NCBI GenBank assembly: GCA_021927905.1
Contig: BLLK01000060.1
Coordinates: 248,001 to 312,000 of the forward strand
Length of the DNA stretch: 64,000 bases
Source: Chaetoceros tenuissimus
Taxonomy: Eukaryota > Bacillariophyta > Thalassiosirophyceae > Chaetocerotales > Chaetocerotaceae
Direction: 5' to 3'
The translations under genes and the position numbers were made by a program. Positions 1 through 10,750 of the stretch are shown here, piece after piece. The notes beneath the pieces were generated by a model. The model was not told the DNA's origin, searched no databases, and saw only the letters and a list, made by a program, of their open reading frames with translations. Numbering within the stretch: position 1 is the first letter of the stretch; every line of letters begins with the position of its first letter.

Positions 1-204
1 CTCGTAATACTATACTATTCTCTTATGAAAAGTGCTCTTCGTGCTACGAACAAATGTATTGAAAAGTTTCAGAGTCCATTTGCAGATAAAGGAGTGAAAG
101 TTGACTTGGTAGAACACACCGTCCGCGCGAGAGGTAGAACCTATGCATCAAATTACATTGTTTTTACTGCTCTGTCAAAGTCTACAACAATTGATGTTGT
201 ATAA
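1..204 (+). CDS. 3' end of a membrane protein gene, paralogue of the next gene (partial)
   Basis: An open frame runs in from the left edge and stops at 202-204, giving 67 residues. It starts with a short hydrophobic stretch (LVILYYSL) and ends in a soluble tail with the motif GRTYASNYIVFTAL. The convergent gene at 309-1178 ends the same way: both share a pattern of F..F..(K/R)GV.V...E..V, then G(R/K)T, then S(N/S)YI(V/I)FT.L. The two are therefore paralogues arranged tail to tail. No known domain was recognised. The N-terminal part lies outside the window, so function and topology cannot be judged. Confidence 0.6.
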   Translation, partial: LVILYYSLMKSALRATNKCIEKFQSPFADKGVKVDLVEHTVRARGRTYASNYIVFTALSKSTTIDVV

Positions 205-308
205 TTAGCATCATTTTGACCGGAAATGAGGATTTGGATGGTGGTTTTTCTTCATGATTTCAATTAATTCATAGTTGACAGACTGTGGTATCATTGTTGC
301 TTCTTTCT

Positions 309-1178
309 TCAGACGAGATTCAAAACCATACTGGGATTAGCAAGGGGTGTAAATATTATATAACTCGAATTAAAAGAAGTCTTCCCTTTTGAAACTGCGT
401 ATTCTTCGTAGGCCACATTGACTCCTCTTTCTCTAAACCTTCCCTGGAAACGGTTTACAACATCTTCATTACTAACCATTTTGTGATATAGAATTTCCCA
501 GTATATAAAAAATATCACTAGGATTGATGTCAAGATGATCCACCCATCAAATGGTATAAAGGATATTATTAATTCGTCTTCAATGGCAAGCCATGGAATG
601 TAGAGAATGAAAACGAACCAAAGAAGCAATAAAGAAAATAGAATCACACTAGCTATCATTGACTCACTATATGCTCTTTGGAACTCCCGAAAAAAATCAT
701 TCCATAGGCTATCATCTATGCAATACAAAATAGAATATTCATCGTCTGGTTTTTGAGGAACTAGAGATGGGTACCACTGTGAGAAATGTGCATACTTTGG
801 ATGCAAAGTAGAGGCGAATCGTGATGTAGAGGATATAATGAAGCCCTCACTGTGTTTGAGAGCTTGTACAATATGCATATTTTGACCACTCTTATTACTA
901 GTGCTAGAGATGAATGAGGAGACTGAGTTAAACTCTATTTCACTTCTGCTGTCTTGTTCCATGAAGATGTAGGATGTCGATGGCTCTGACATAGGATTTT
1001 CACCACCATGTATTTGAAGAGTGGAAGTACTACCTATCATGAATGGTCTCAAAGCTTTTAGATGCAGAGTGGATACAAAATTTTTCTCTATATTTTCAAA
1101 TAGTAATCGAGGAATGGTGCAGTTCTCCTTGTCATCGCAACAAATAGATGACGCAGGTGAAAACTCCTTCTTTTGCAC
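309..1178 (-). CDS. Membrane protein of unknown function, 5' end unresolved
   Basis: The open frame holds 289 codons ending at 309. The last third has two clear hydrophobic segments (MIASVILFSLLLLWFVFILY and IILTSILVIFFIYW) followed by a soluble tail of about 60 residues that matches the tail of the gene at 1-204. The first 140 residues are polar and Ser-rich. The start is uncertain. The upstream edge (1178-1200) looks like a 3' splice site, a long pyrimidine run ending in CTTCAG with the exon starting at 1177, yet no ATG exists on this strand between 1179 and 1389. The first internal ATG is at 1040, giving 243 residues. Either a 5' exon is missed or the gene starts internally. No family was recognised. 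Confidence 0.55.
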   Translation of the reverse strand: MQKKEFSPASSICCDDKENCTIPRLLFENIEKNFVSTLHLKALRPFMIGSTSTLQIHGGENPMSEPSTSYIFMEQDSRSEIEFNSVSSFISSTSNKSGQNMHIVQALKHSEGFIISSTSRFASTLHPKYAHFSQWYPSLVPQKPDDEYSILYCIDDSLWNDFFREFQRAYSESMIASVILFSLLLLWFVFILYIPWLAIEDELIISFIPFDGWIILTSILVIFFIYWEILYHKMVSNEDVVNRFQGRFRERGVNVAYEEYAVSKGKTSFNSSYIIFTPLANPSMVLNLV

Positions 1179-1389
1179 TGAAGAAAGAAGAAAAAAAGAA
1201 AAAATGGCGACGGTTGAGCTTCTGCTCCTTTATCCAAAGTGTCCGATCGAAGATAAAATGTTCTCAAAGTATGGTATTTTAGCTGTATGTTGAACTAAAT
1301 GTATGTAAAATAGATATTACAAGACCTTAAACTTTCTCCCTTTTTTAATTTTAGGAGTGCTGTAGACTAGTTTCAAAGTTTAGAAATAA

Positions 1390-3418
1390 TTAATTTGCTT
1401 TCTTTTGCTCCATATTTGATGAAATAATCTCGCCAGAAATTTTGTATAATGTATTTTTCTCCAAGTATCCTACTTCAACAGCAGATGAAAACAGAGCAGC
1501 ATAAATGAGTATAAAACAGAACCAATCTTCGCCACTCATGATAGCGTAGTAGATCCAAACCGCAATAATAATGGTTGTATAGATCATATGGAATCTAGCA
1601 CAAACTGAAAGGATATGGGAAGTGGATAACGCTCCCAATTCATTTGATAATAGCTCCAAACCTTTTCTTTCCAACTTAGTCTTGAAAGTCCTGATTTCCG
1701 AAGGTAGACCTCTGTTCGTATTTGTACTTTGTCCTCCATAATCCATGCCAAAGTCATTTTTGTTCCCTGATCTTCGCATGCTCGACTTCTTTGATACCTG
1801 TGGCATTTGCTGCGAATAACTCTTGAGAGCCAGAGCACTTTTATCAGTAATGATGATTTGTGAAAGTAAAATAAAGAAAGTACTGATGAAGACAGTGAAA
1901 GTGATGAGAAACCCTTGGAAATGATCAAACATCAAATTTTCATATGCTCTCGTTCCTTTCGCTCCAATCAGTGAGGCATGTCCTGTTTCTGATAACAATG
2001 GATTGATGGGACAATGACCTGAAACTTTACAAATGTATTCCGAACGCGGCAGTACTACACAAAGAATAAGATACTCAATTACTCTCAAAGAGAGAACTTT
2101 AAAATGAAGAATGAATTTGTCTTCGGATGTAATAGATTTGTAAGACTCCGACCACTGCTTCTGATAATTGGACGGCTTCGATAATTTCTGAGTCAAAAAG
2201 GATCAGTATTTGTTTGAACATATTTGAGCCATGAATGTTTCAAATTCAAAGAGAATAACTTACATGAGAGCCTTTGACATTGAAGCCTGCGACCAAATCA
2301 GGTAGAGGAGGCATTAATCGTCCATACAGAAGCAAACTTCCGATTGTTCCCAAGATAAAAACCATACAAATCATGCCTAGCCAACTATAAACAAAGTCTC
2401 TTGCTCCAGTCAAAACAGCATATTTACCACTCTGTATCAAATCAAACTTTTTATTCATGAGGTCACCATTGAGTTTTACATCTCTTGGTAGATTAGGATT
2501 CACATTGTTAGCTCCAAACCTTGTATTTCCACCATTCATACGATTATTCCCCATATTTTGGTCAAAAATATTCTTCCCTTTCCGGAATGGAATATTGTAA
2601 GACGATTGAGCCTCCATGTATTGGAGACAAAACCAAAATGTAAAACATACGAATGATAGTAATGCAAGAAACTGCAATGGAGGCATATACTGCCACCAAA
2701 GCTGAAACTTAATCTGAAACTTTTTCTTGCTCTTTTCGTAAATATATGAAAAAGATTTGGTCTTGGTGCCGTGGTCGTCCTTGTCCTTTCTGAAGGAAGA
2801 GTTGTTGCTGTTGCTAGCATTATTTGTAGATGAAATACTATTCATCCAATCTTCTTCATCAAGATCTGCATATTTTGATGATTTAGGTCGAATAGCTGCC
2901 TTGATCATTTTGAATATTGTCCAGCCGAAAGCGAGTGGTTTAATGATACCAACTTGAAAGATGAATGGAGCAGAAGTAATTGGTATTGTTGTCGGCGTTG
3001 AAGCGAAATCTCTTGTCGATGCACTTTTGTGTGGCACGTAATTGTCAATGTAATTATAGGAGGAAGAAGACGCTGTCAATATGCTTGTTGGAATATCAAA
3101 AGATTGTCCTCCGCTTGTGATGGCAATCCAACCCCATGTCAATGTTTGCAAAGGAGACTTTGATAGATGAATACTGGTTCCTACGTCGGTCGTACAAATA
3201 AGTCGATGGAAGAAATGTCTAGCCAACCAGATATTGGACACAAGTAAATAGAAGAAGTCTCCTGATGAACCAAATGATGATTTGTAGAGTGAAACAAGAG
3301 AAGCTGCACTTAAACACATTGACGTCACCAGTAGACAGATCTCATACTCAAGATGCACTGTAGAAGGGCCTCCGATCTTATATATGAGACGCGACATATA
3401 GCTTGATGATTCCTTCAT
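1390..3418 (-). CDS. Multi-pass membrane protein of unknown function, two exons
   Basis: Exon 1 is 3418-2264 and exon 2 is 2187-1390. The 76-nt intron has donor GTAAGT after codon CAT and acceptor TTTTTGACTCAG, and both exons are in phase 0. The product is 650 residues from a true ATG. I count about eight or nine hydrophobic segments: near residues 25-50, 60-80, 150-175 and 245-270, a segment just before the splice junction, and four in exon 2. A long polar, Asn/Ser-rich loop lies between residues 180 and 245. No transporter or receptor signature was recognised. It shares a divergent upstream region of 392 bp with the WD40 gene at 3811. Confidence 0.6.
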
Positions 3419-3810
3419 TATAAATGTTTGAATGCGTTAGAAACAAAATCGACTCGGCATTAATAAGACACGTATTGATGAAAGGTTGAGAGGAATTGTG
3501 TTATGTTTTGAACTGAACAACTGAACAACTGAACAGGTTCCACACTGCCCACAATCTCAGCTGGGTTCAAACTTCAATTTCTACTTGGCTAGGGCTTTCG
3601 CCATCCAATTGTACGACATATTTGAATTTTGACCCTCGTCTAAACATGTTTTCTGACATGTGCTTATCAGGTTAGGAATTGAAATCGTCCACTCGTTCAA
3701 ACAAAATGTGTGTTCAAGAAATAAGAAATAATCTCCAAATACTATGCTCTTGTTTTCAAAAAGGCCAGAACGATAGAGATAGATAGAGTATTTATAGTAT
3801 TGAAACGAGA
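3419..3810. promoter_or_regulatory. Divergent intergenic region with an 8-bp tandem repeat
   Basis: This 392-bp gap separates two divergently transcribed genes and must hold both promoters. Positions 3512-3535 carry three perfect tandem copies of ACTGAACA. No other convincing element was seen. Confidence 0.4.
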
Positions 3811-5106
3811 ATGGTGCAGCATTATAGATTGAAAGGGCATCAAGGTCCAGTTACATGTCTTGCGCATAGTAGTACTTATAGGAAAAACAACACCAAAGCC
3901 AAAAAGAAGAACTCAGTCCAACCACTTCCTTCCTGTCTCCTTAGTGGCTCTGAAGATGGAACTGTACGCCTGTGGGACTTTAAATCAAGCAATCCATCAC
4001 GGGCAGCATTATGTATTGTGAGCGATGGAAAACAAGAAATAACATCAGTTTCATTTCATCCAACGCTAGAAGATGCAAGCTTGGAGTTAGATCAACATCA
4101 ATATCCTTTTACAGTTTATGCTTCTACAGGCACTTCAGTATATGGTTATGACTTGAGGCAGACATCTAGTCCAATTTTGCAACAACATCATTTTCAGTTA
4201 AATTCGTTAGAAGGGGGAGAAGAAATTAACGAAATCAACATGACAACGTCCTTGTCGAATAAAAAAGTATATATGGGGACTGCAGACGACGATGGGTATG
4301 CTAGGGTATCTGATGCAATACCTAATAGATATATTGTTGGATCCGATACTACGTCAAAATCTTCTTCGAATAGTATTCTATTGCAACACGCGGATGCCTC
4401 GAGTAATGCACTTGTGACTTCCATTGCATTTAGGCCTAGAGCAAAGACATTGGATATTGCTACCGGGGGAACTGATTCTATGGTTTGCTTATGGGATGCG
4501 AATAGACCAAAACGACCTTCATCTTTATTTACAATAAAACGAGATGAAGAAGAGGGCGTGAATCAGATTTGTAATCCACCTTTTGTTAATTCTTTGGCGT
4601 GGAGTCCCAGTGGTTGGTTTTTGGCTGCTGGTTGCGGCGATGGGACGGCAATGGTGATGAAGGTGGAGGGTAGAAAACTGACAGAATGCGTCCGACTGAG
4701 AGGTGGACATGATGCCATGATTTCATCAGTTCTATTTCCTCAATTTGGTGGAGTGAATTCATCTCATGTGATGGCTGAAGACCGTCTACTTGTAACAGCT
4801 GGAAACGACGGATCAATTTTTCTTTGGGATTTGGGTAGTAAAATTGTCAACTTTGGTATTAACCCTTCGACTGTATTTGATGATTGCATGCAGCAAGATA
4901 CAGGTATGGAAATTGACAATGCTATACAAGATTTGAGTTTGAATGACAAGAACAGCAAAGATCCACGAATTCTCATGGGCTTGGAACATGGACTGAAGCC
5001 CAATGCTATAGAAAGCAGTCATTCTATGGACCCTGTTCTTTCAGACTCACTATTTGTCGCCGACACTAGCAATGATATAACAGTTTATTCCTTTCCACGA
5101 ATATAA
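3811..5106 (+). CDS. WD40-repeat protein, WDR53-like
   Basis: A single-exon gene of 431 residues. WD40 blades are visible. The first runs from LKGHQGPVTCLAH to DGTVRLWDF near residues 7-55. Another has TSVSFHP followed by YASTGTSVYGYDLR. A third contains TSIAFRPRAKTLDIATGG and ends CLWDANRPK, then NSLAWSPSGWFLAAGCGDG, and a late blade has LVTAGNDGSIFLWDLG. Order and wording, especially SIAFRP followed by CLWD and then SLAWSPSG, resemble animal WDR53, a possible CUL4-DDB1 substrate receptor. It probably folds as one seven-bladed propeller. Family assignment is by recollection of WDR53 and is less certain than the WD40 fold. Confidence 0.75.
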   Translation: MVQHYRLKGHQGPVTCLAHSSTYRKNNTKAKKKNSVQPLPSCLLSGSEDGTVRLWDFKSSNPSRAALCIVSDGKQEITSVSFHPTLEDASLELDQHQYPFTVYASTGTSVYGYDLRQTSSPILQQHHFQLNSLEGGEEINEINMTTSLSNKKVYMGTADDDGYARVSDAIPNRYIVGSDTTSKSSSNSILLQHADASSNALVTSIAFRPRAKTLDIATGGTDSMVCLWDANRPKRPSSLFTIKRDEEEGVNQICNPPFVNSLAWSPSGWFLAAGCGDGTAMVMKVEGRKLTECVRLRGGHDAMISSVLFPQFGGVNSSHVMAEDRLLVTAGNDGSIFLWDLGSKIVNFGINPSTVFDDCMQQDTGMEIDNAIQDLSLNDKNSKDPRILMGLEHGLKPNAIESSHSMDPVLSDSLFVADTSNDITVYSFPRI

Positions 5107-5566
5107 TGTTTGGTCTCAGAAGAAACATGTCTAATAATATCAAAGATGAGACTACCGACAATTCTAGTATACTTTAATTTAATTGTAGATGGCTCTTTAT
5201 CTCCATTTGTTTGACTTACAGAAACTGACTGGCTTTGTTTGAAATCCAAGAAGTGAGGGAGTCGAGGGTCCTTGCATCATACTGTACCTTACCCAAGAGT
5301 GTATTGGGAATTTCGTCGCACAAGATAGCAGTGTCGTCTGGCCGTCCTTCTGCTTCTTCTCTTCCTCCTCTACCCCGTACCACGTTGTTCGCGCTCTTTT
5401 TTGAGTGGCCCTAATGACAACGTTAGTTTCCAAAAATGGACGACCACACGAACAGCCATGGACAATATTATTGAGAAATTGTGCTACCTTAGATACAAGG
5501 TTTAGCCTTTCACCTCTATTTCTTTTCGACCTTTTTTGTTGAATTGCGATTCTCCACCTCAAAAAG
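5107..5566. other. Intergenic region, nothing recognised
   Basis: 460 bp between two genes on the same strand. It must carry the promoter of the amine oxidase gene. An antisense frame here lacks an ATG at its edge and any recognisable domain, so it is not called. Confidence 0.4.
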
Positions 5567-7651
5567 ATGGACAACTTGGATAAAATCTGCTGCTCTCAAG
5601 GCAATATTGAAGAAACTGCACATACTTTCGGTAGTGCAAACTCTCATCATGAGTCTCCAGATTATGAGATGGAATTGTTGAACACAAATGACGAAGAGGT
5701 TCCTGCTATCAATGACGAAGGAGAGGAGCAGGCAGATATATTGCTAACAAAGGATATGGATATGATGACGAAAAAGTGTTTCAAATTGAACCCAAGTGTT
5801 GAATACTTGGAAGAGAAGGGAGGAAAGGGAATGTTTAGTAATAAGAATGCCATCCTCATCAAAAGATTTCTTCTTCCTTTGTTGTTTTCTATAGTAATGG
5901 TCATTACTTTGGCTTTGCTACTAACCAAAGAAAACAAAGAATTGGTTAATGAAAATGATGAGCTATCAAAGGATAACCTTGCTCAAGGTGATGATGTATA
6001 TTCATACAAATCTGTGAGTATTATTTGTTTCTACATTTACTACGTGCACTCTAGGAGAATATTATTTTAACATCATTACACGCTTTCAATCATTGATCAC
6101 AGTCTGTCCCATCGACATCCCCAACTATCAAATTTCCAGCATCTTCACCAATATCCACAGATCCAGAAAATGAAACTCTCACGCAAAGTGAAGAATCTGT
6201 GTACCCATCTTCTTCGCCGTCATTGATCAAAGAAACCAGCAACACACCGGCATTGGAAGTGATTGTTGATCCTAAACTGTATGATGTAGTCATTGTTGGC
6301 GCAGGGTAAGATCGATACAATTTATTTGAAACCTGGCACATATTTTAGTTTTGTTAGATTATTCACTATCTTTCACCATATTTCAATCAGTTGGGCAGGG
6401 CTGAAGGCAGCTGAAACCTTTCTTGAAAATAAAGTTTCCTCTATCAAGATCTTGGAGGCACAAGATCATGTGGGTGGGAGGTCTCGAACAGACTCAGAAT
6501 CTATACCTGGAATTCCTATCGACCTTGGGTCTGAATGGTTATATCAGGATAATGAAATGTTTGATTATCTCTCTTCCAAATATGATTTTGACGGTAGCTA
6601 TATGGAAACCAGTGTAAAAAATTATGACATTTTTACTACTTTCATGGATTACTTTGTCTACTACCGTTCTAATCTCAATCAAGATGTCGATGTGAAGACT
6701 GTACTTGATAAGTATGATCTAGACAATGATGTTGATGATCTTGAATCTGATTTCATTGAATCAGAATTCGAAACTTCATATGCAGGTGACATCGAGGATC
6801 TTTCAGTACAGGAGACATTCAAATGGTGGGAGTATTATGAAGGTTACTACTTGCAGGACTATGTATCAACTCCAAAACATGGTGGATTCGGGAAGATTGC
6901 AGAGGATTTTGCTTCTCAGTTTCAAGATAAAATCGAGATGGGAGCAGCAGTTCAAGATGTGTATTCCTCGGAAGAAATGAATACAATTCACTATAGAAAT
7001 AGTGATGGAAAAATCGTGGTTCTAAATTCCAAAATAGTGTTGATAACAGTATCCTTAGGAGTTCTCAAAGCTAAATCCATCAATTTCACCCCACCATTGC
7101 CAAATGAAAAAGAAAAGGTTATCAGCAACATGGGATTTGGTACTCTTGACAAATGTGTAATACATTGGGACAAAGCATCTTATAATGATGGTGATCCCAT
7201 TTATAATGAGTTTACAAAAGACTGGGATTCAGAATGGATTCCATCTGCATCTGGGGCAACTTGGCAGCAATTTTTTAATCAAAGACGATACAAAGGTGTG
7301 AACATGATAACTGCGTGGATTGGAGGGGACGAAGCTATAGTAATGGAATCCCAAGAGGATAATGACATATTCAAAGGAGTTTTGAACGATTTGTCACTTG
7401 CAGTTAATGGAGAAATCCCTTCGCCAAGTAAAATCCTGTTTACTCGATGGAATCAGGATGAATTCACCAGAGGCTCATATTCTTATCCAGTTGAAGGAAG
7501 AAAACATAAAGAAGACATAGAGACATTAAAGAAACCAGTTGGTAACCTTTATTTTGCGGGTGAAGCGACTGATGAGGACTGGTATGCGACTACAGTAGGA
7601 GCATGGCGCAGCGGAGAGACTGTTGCAAAAGAAATAATGAAAACGCTATGA
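5567..7651 (+). CDS. Flavin amine oxidase (polyamine oxidase-like) with N-terminal membrane anchor
   Basis: Three exons: 5567-6013, 6103-6305 and 6391-7651. The introns have GTGAGT and GTAAGA donors, and the phases fit to give 636 residues. Residues 1-95 are acidic and polar. A hydrophobic segment at about 99-122 (LLPLLFSIVMVITLALLL) looks like a signal anchor. The FAD fingerprint VVIVGAGWAGLKAAE follows near 210-225, with GGRSRT downstream, and the C-terminal FAD motif NLYFAGEATDEDWYATTVGA lies near the end. Members of this family oxidise polyamines or related amines, making an aldehyde and hydrogen peroxide. A type II membrane anchor would place the catalytic domain in the lumen or outside the cell. 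Substrate is not decidable. AATAAA occurs at 7670 just after the stop. Confidence 0.85.
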
Positions 7652-7698
7652 AAAATACAAGCCCTGTGCAATAAATAAAAGTATCAAGAATGCTAAGT

Positions 7699-9411
7699 CT
7701 ATTTTGATTTTATTGGAAAAGGCTCTGTATCTTCATTTGTATGACTTCTTCTCCATCTAGTCATTGCCCTACCATATGGACTCCCTGTAGGTCGGAGCTC
7801 TGGGCCTTGATTGACTCTAACAACAGAAACTTCTTTTGACGTAGGTTTGGCGTAGATAAAGTCCCAGGATTGCTCCTTTTCCTCATTTGCAAAATTCGAA
7901 GGGAATTTATTGGCTTTGATGTCATACCCAAGAAGGCGTAGTATTTGCACCTCTCCTTTCTCATGATGCTGGAGATTCCCTTTATTCTTTGCAATTGTGT
8001 GCATGTTTTGTAAATCCACATCAGAATATCGTCCCTTCCCAATTGACTTTCCAATGGAAGATGGTTTCTTTTCTTTTGTTTGTTGAGACTGCTTGTCTGA
8101 CGAGGTAAGAGATCTTGGAGTATACGACCCTAACTTCGATGTATCAATACAGTTATTGCTTGAACTGGAATTCTTCTCAGTGCTCGAAAGATCTTTCGAG
8201 CTGCTTTTGTCGTCCATAATTCCAAGTGCGCATCTTATTCTCATTTTCCAAAATGGATGTAATTCACTTGTTTGTCTTGCAGTGAGATCTTCCTCAGTCA
8301 TGAAGTGAATCACTTCTTCCATTGTTGTTTGTGTATTTTGGACTAAATCTTCAAATCTTATCAACAGAATCTGTGGTTTGTTCGATGATTCGTCGTCTAT
8401 TTGAAGCGTTGTATTGCATCTTTCCAGCCAATACTTGTGGAATGCGCTCCAAGTTCCCATTTCAGCTTGTGCTAAATCACGAAACTTTTCCCTAAATTTG
8501 TCATACACTTCTTCTACAACGCTTTCAGTGTGTGTATTTGTACAACACATGTTCCAGTAACTATCTATAGCATCGTATGGATTTCTAACTAGTAAAATCA
8601 CTCTTGATGCATTATACATCATATATCCCTTTCGCTCAGGGAAGTGAGTCTTTATCACAGGGGTTTGTTTTTGATTGGTTATCCCTTCCCCGACCAAGGA
8701 ATGAAGTGTAGATAATGCCTTGGATAATGTCCTATCTGGTCTAGTATCCGACCCAGTTATGATGGATGTCGTGCGCTCTAAGAGAGTACGCAAAAGTGTA
8801 TTTCCCGATCTTGGATAGCTTGCAAGTACCGTTGCTCCTCCTAAAATCTTCGGTGGTACCGAGCATCCCTTCGGTATCACGTTATTTTTAAATAGATAAG
8901 GGGATGTTCTATATCTCAATAATTGTAAATGTGCATCATTTTGAAAGAAATTTTTATCGAACTTGGTCATACCAGTCGCAAAATCTTGTCTTGCCTTTGT
9001 CCATTCATACCAAGCTATTTCATCAGTGCTCATACTGGAAGGATATACTACATCCATATAGTCAGTTTTTGCTTTGTAATCAATTCGTTTCTTCAGTCGC
9101 GTGGTGTTTAAACGATCTAGAAGAACAACTGGGCATTGTATAGGTAGAGGTATAAAACGATGGCGTTGTTTTCGTAGTCTCCTTTCATTTGTACCATTAT
9201 TTGATCTCTGCCATTCATCGTCTTCAATTCCATTTTGTACCAATAAGTGATGCGGGACATGGAATATTGGAAGTATATTCTTGCTCCATGCTTTGTGTGT
9301 AATTAGTGCACATGTTCCATCAACTTCGTTGAGAAAGGAAAGGATGACAGATAAAATGTAACGTTTTTCTCCCAACAAACAAATCAATTCTGATTCAGAT
9401 TTCAACTGCAT
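7699..9411 (-). CDS. Sulfotransferase-domain protein with F-box-like N terminus
   Basis: A single exon of 570 residues from a true ATG. The sulfotransferase core spans about residues 190-370. YPRSGNTLLR is the 5'-phosphosulfate (PAPS) binding loop, RVILLVRNPYDAIDSYW the 3'-phosphate motif, and FEDLV follows. It should transfer sulfate from PAPS to a carbohydrate or protein acceptor. The first 60 residues contain an F-box-like stretch (ILSFLNEVDGTCALI, then KAWSKNILP). No clear signal peptide is seen, unlike Golgi sulfotransferases. The C-terminal 200 residues are Ser- and Lys-rich with no recognised domain. The gene ends only 47 bp from the stop of the convergent amine oxidase gene. Confidence 0.8.
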   Translation of the reverse strand: MQLKSESELICLLGEKRYILSVILSFLNEVDGTCALITHKAWSKNILPIFHVPHHLLVQNGIEDDEWQRSNNGTNERRLRKQRHRFIPLPIQCPVVLLDRLNTTRLKKRIDYKAKTDYMDVVYPSSMSTDEIAWYEWTKARQDFATGMTKFDKNFFQNDAHLQLLRYRTSPYLFKNNVIPKGCSVPPKILGGATVLASYPRSGNTLLRTLLERTTSIITGSDTRPDRTLSKALSTLHSLVGEGITNQKQTPVIKTHFPERKGYMMYNASRVILLVRNPYDAIDSYWNMCCTNTHTESVVEEVYDKFREKFRDLAQAEMGTWSAFHKYWLERCNTTLQIDDESSNKPQILLIRFEDLVQNTQTTMEEVIHFMTEEDLTARQTSELHPFWKMRIRCALGIMDDKSSSKDLSSTEKNSSSSNNCIDTSKLGSYTPRSLTSSDKQSQQTKEKKPSSIGKSIGKGRYSDVDLQNMHTIAKNKGNLQHHEKGEVQILRLLGYDIKANKFPSNFANEEKEQSWDFIYAKPTSKEVSVVRVNQGPELRPTGSPYGRAMTRWRRSHTNEDTEPFPIKSK

Positions 9412-9756
9412 TTGCTCCAGAACTATCCTGTACTATCTTTCAATCATATGCTCTACAGCTAGACGAGTAGCTTGTAAAGTACGAATATGCATTTACATGA
9501 TAACATACTTACCTCTCTTACCTCTCTATTTGTTTTCACCAACGAATGAATGAATGGTGGAAATCTCCTTCCAGTAGAATTAGAGTATCCGATATTCAGC
9601 TAAGTCTAATTTCTTTGAAATGAGAAGTCTGGTAGGTCGTAAACCGCATCGAAGATTATGCAAAAGAAAAGAAGAAGCTATTAAAAATGGAACTCGAGTT
9701 CATCATCTAATCAACACAAAACACAAAATACAAAACGAAAAAGAGTTGCACTATTT
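9412..9756. promoter_or_regulatory. Divergent intergenic region
   Basis: 345 bp between divergent genes, expected to contain both promoters. No distinct motif was recognised. Confidence 0.35.
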
Positions 9757-10750
9757 ATGGGTGATCACACTTTGACTCCTTTGTTTTTCTTCGGTACCCT
9801 ACCTCAAAAATACGAAATGATTTCCTACGAACAAAATGATAAGGATCCATGGTCTTTGGATCAATTACTTTACAAAACTATTGATATGTGGATACCATTG
9901 TCTACGCTATACAAAGTATTCATATTATGCGTTACACTCTGCTAATTGCTTTTTGTACCCTTTGACATACCCAATCACCCACAGGATTTTGCTGAAAGTT
10001 TCTGAGACATACAAAAGTTTTGGTTCTTCAAAGCAAGTGGTTGTCATCCATCATACTATAGAGATGGTGTTGCTAACTTGCCTTCTCCTATCCTTTACAT
10101 ATTTCATATTCCGCTTACACTTCAAGGTCTATGGGCAACACGAATACGAAAGCTTCATTGGTGACATGAGGAATATGTTCATCCACATGTACCTGCTTCT
10201 CTTTATCTACTTTCATGAGATCACAACAAGATATGAGAATCCTAATCCCTTGATCACTGTACATCATCTACTTGCGACAGGAAATGCTACTCTTACACCC
10301 TTTCTATCTTCTAATGTAATGATCAAAACGGCAAGTGTATTTGCGTATTTCATCTGCTTCGAGAACATTAGCTTTGCTGGTTTGGTGCTATATCGACTTT
10401 GTCCGACCCATCCAATCACACCCAAAGTGATAATTGCAGGAATCATCTTCTTTGGTGTCACTCGGCCTTTTCAGTTGCTTTGGGTAATAGGTGCTCTGTT
10501 TTGGTCATGGAATGACGAGAACAATGTTAAATGGGAAGCGGTTTTTCAGTTCATCTTTGTCATCATCTTGACTGTACTTCAGTTCTACTCTGTCAAGATC
10601 CATATTTCTCTACATGCAAAGTGTATAGAGATAAGAAACAAGAATACCAAGTCAGATGATGCTGACGCTACAAAAGATACTGGTTGTATTTCTAATACAC
10701 AAGTATCTTCCGAGCCAGTATCGGCGCCTCACCATGCTTTGATGCTTTGA
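9757..10750 (+). CDS. Multi-pass membrane protein, probable TLC-domain family, intron near the 5' end
   Basis: The body of the gene is an open frame covering about 9986-10750. It encodes several hydrophobic segments and the pair VVVIHHTIEMVLL and TVHHLLATGNATLTPF. Two histidine motifs spaced this way are typical of TRAM-LAG1-CLN8 domains, found in ceramide synthases and lipid-regulatory proteins. The likely start is ATG 9757 in a different frame (MGDHTLTPLFFFGTLPQKYE), so an intron must join the two. CTAAT followed by a pyrimidine run and CACAG at 9984 is a good acceptor. No strong donor of matching phase was found: GTCTAC at 9900 fits phase, while GTATTC at 9916 needs an acceptor further on. 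An unspliced start at ATG 9836 is the alternative. Confidence 0.5.

Noticed and set aside
2536-2820. 94-codon second frame inside the multi-pass membrane gene
   Set aside because: Overlaps a longer, better supported frame on the same strand.
5197-5574. 125-codon antisense frame between the WD40 and amine oxidase genes
   Set aside because: It overlaps the promoter and start of the amine oxidase gene, lacks an ATG at its edge and shows no domain.
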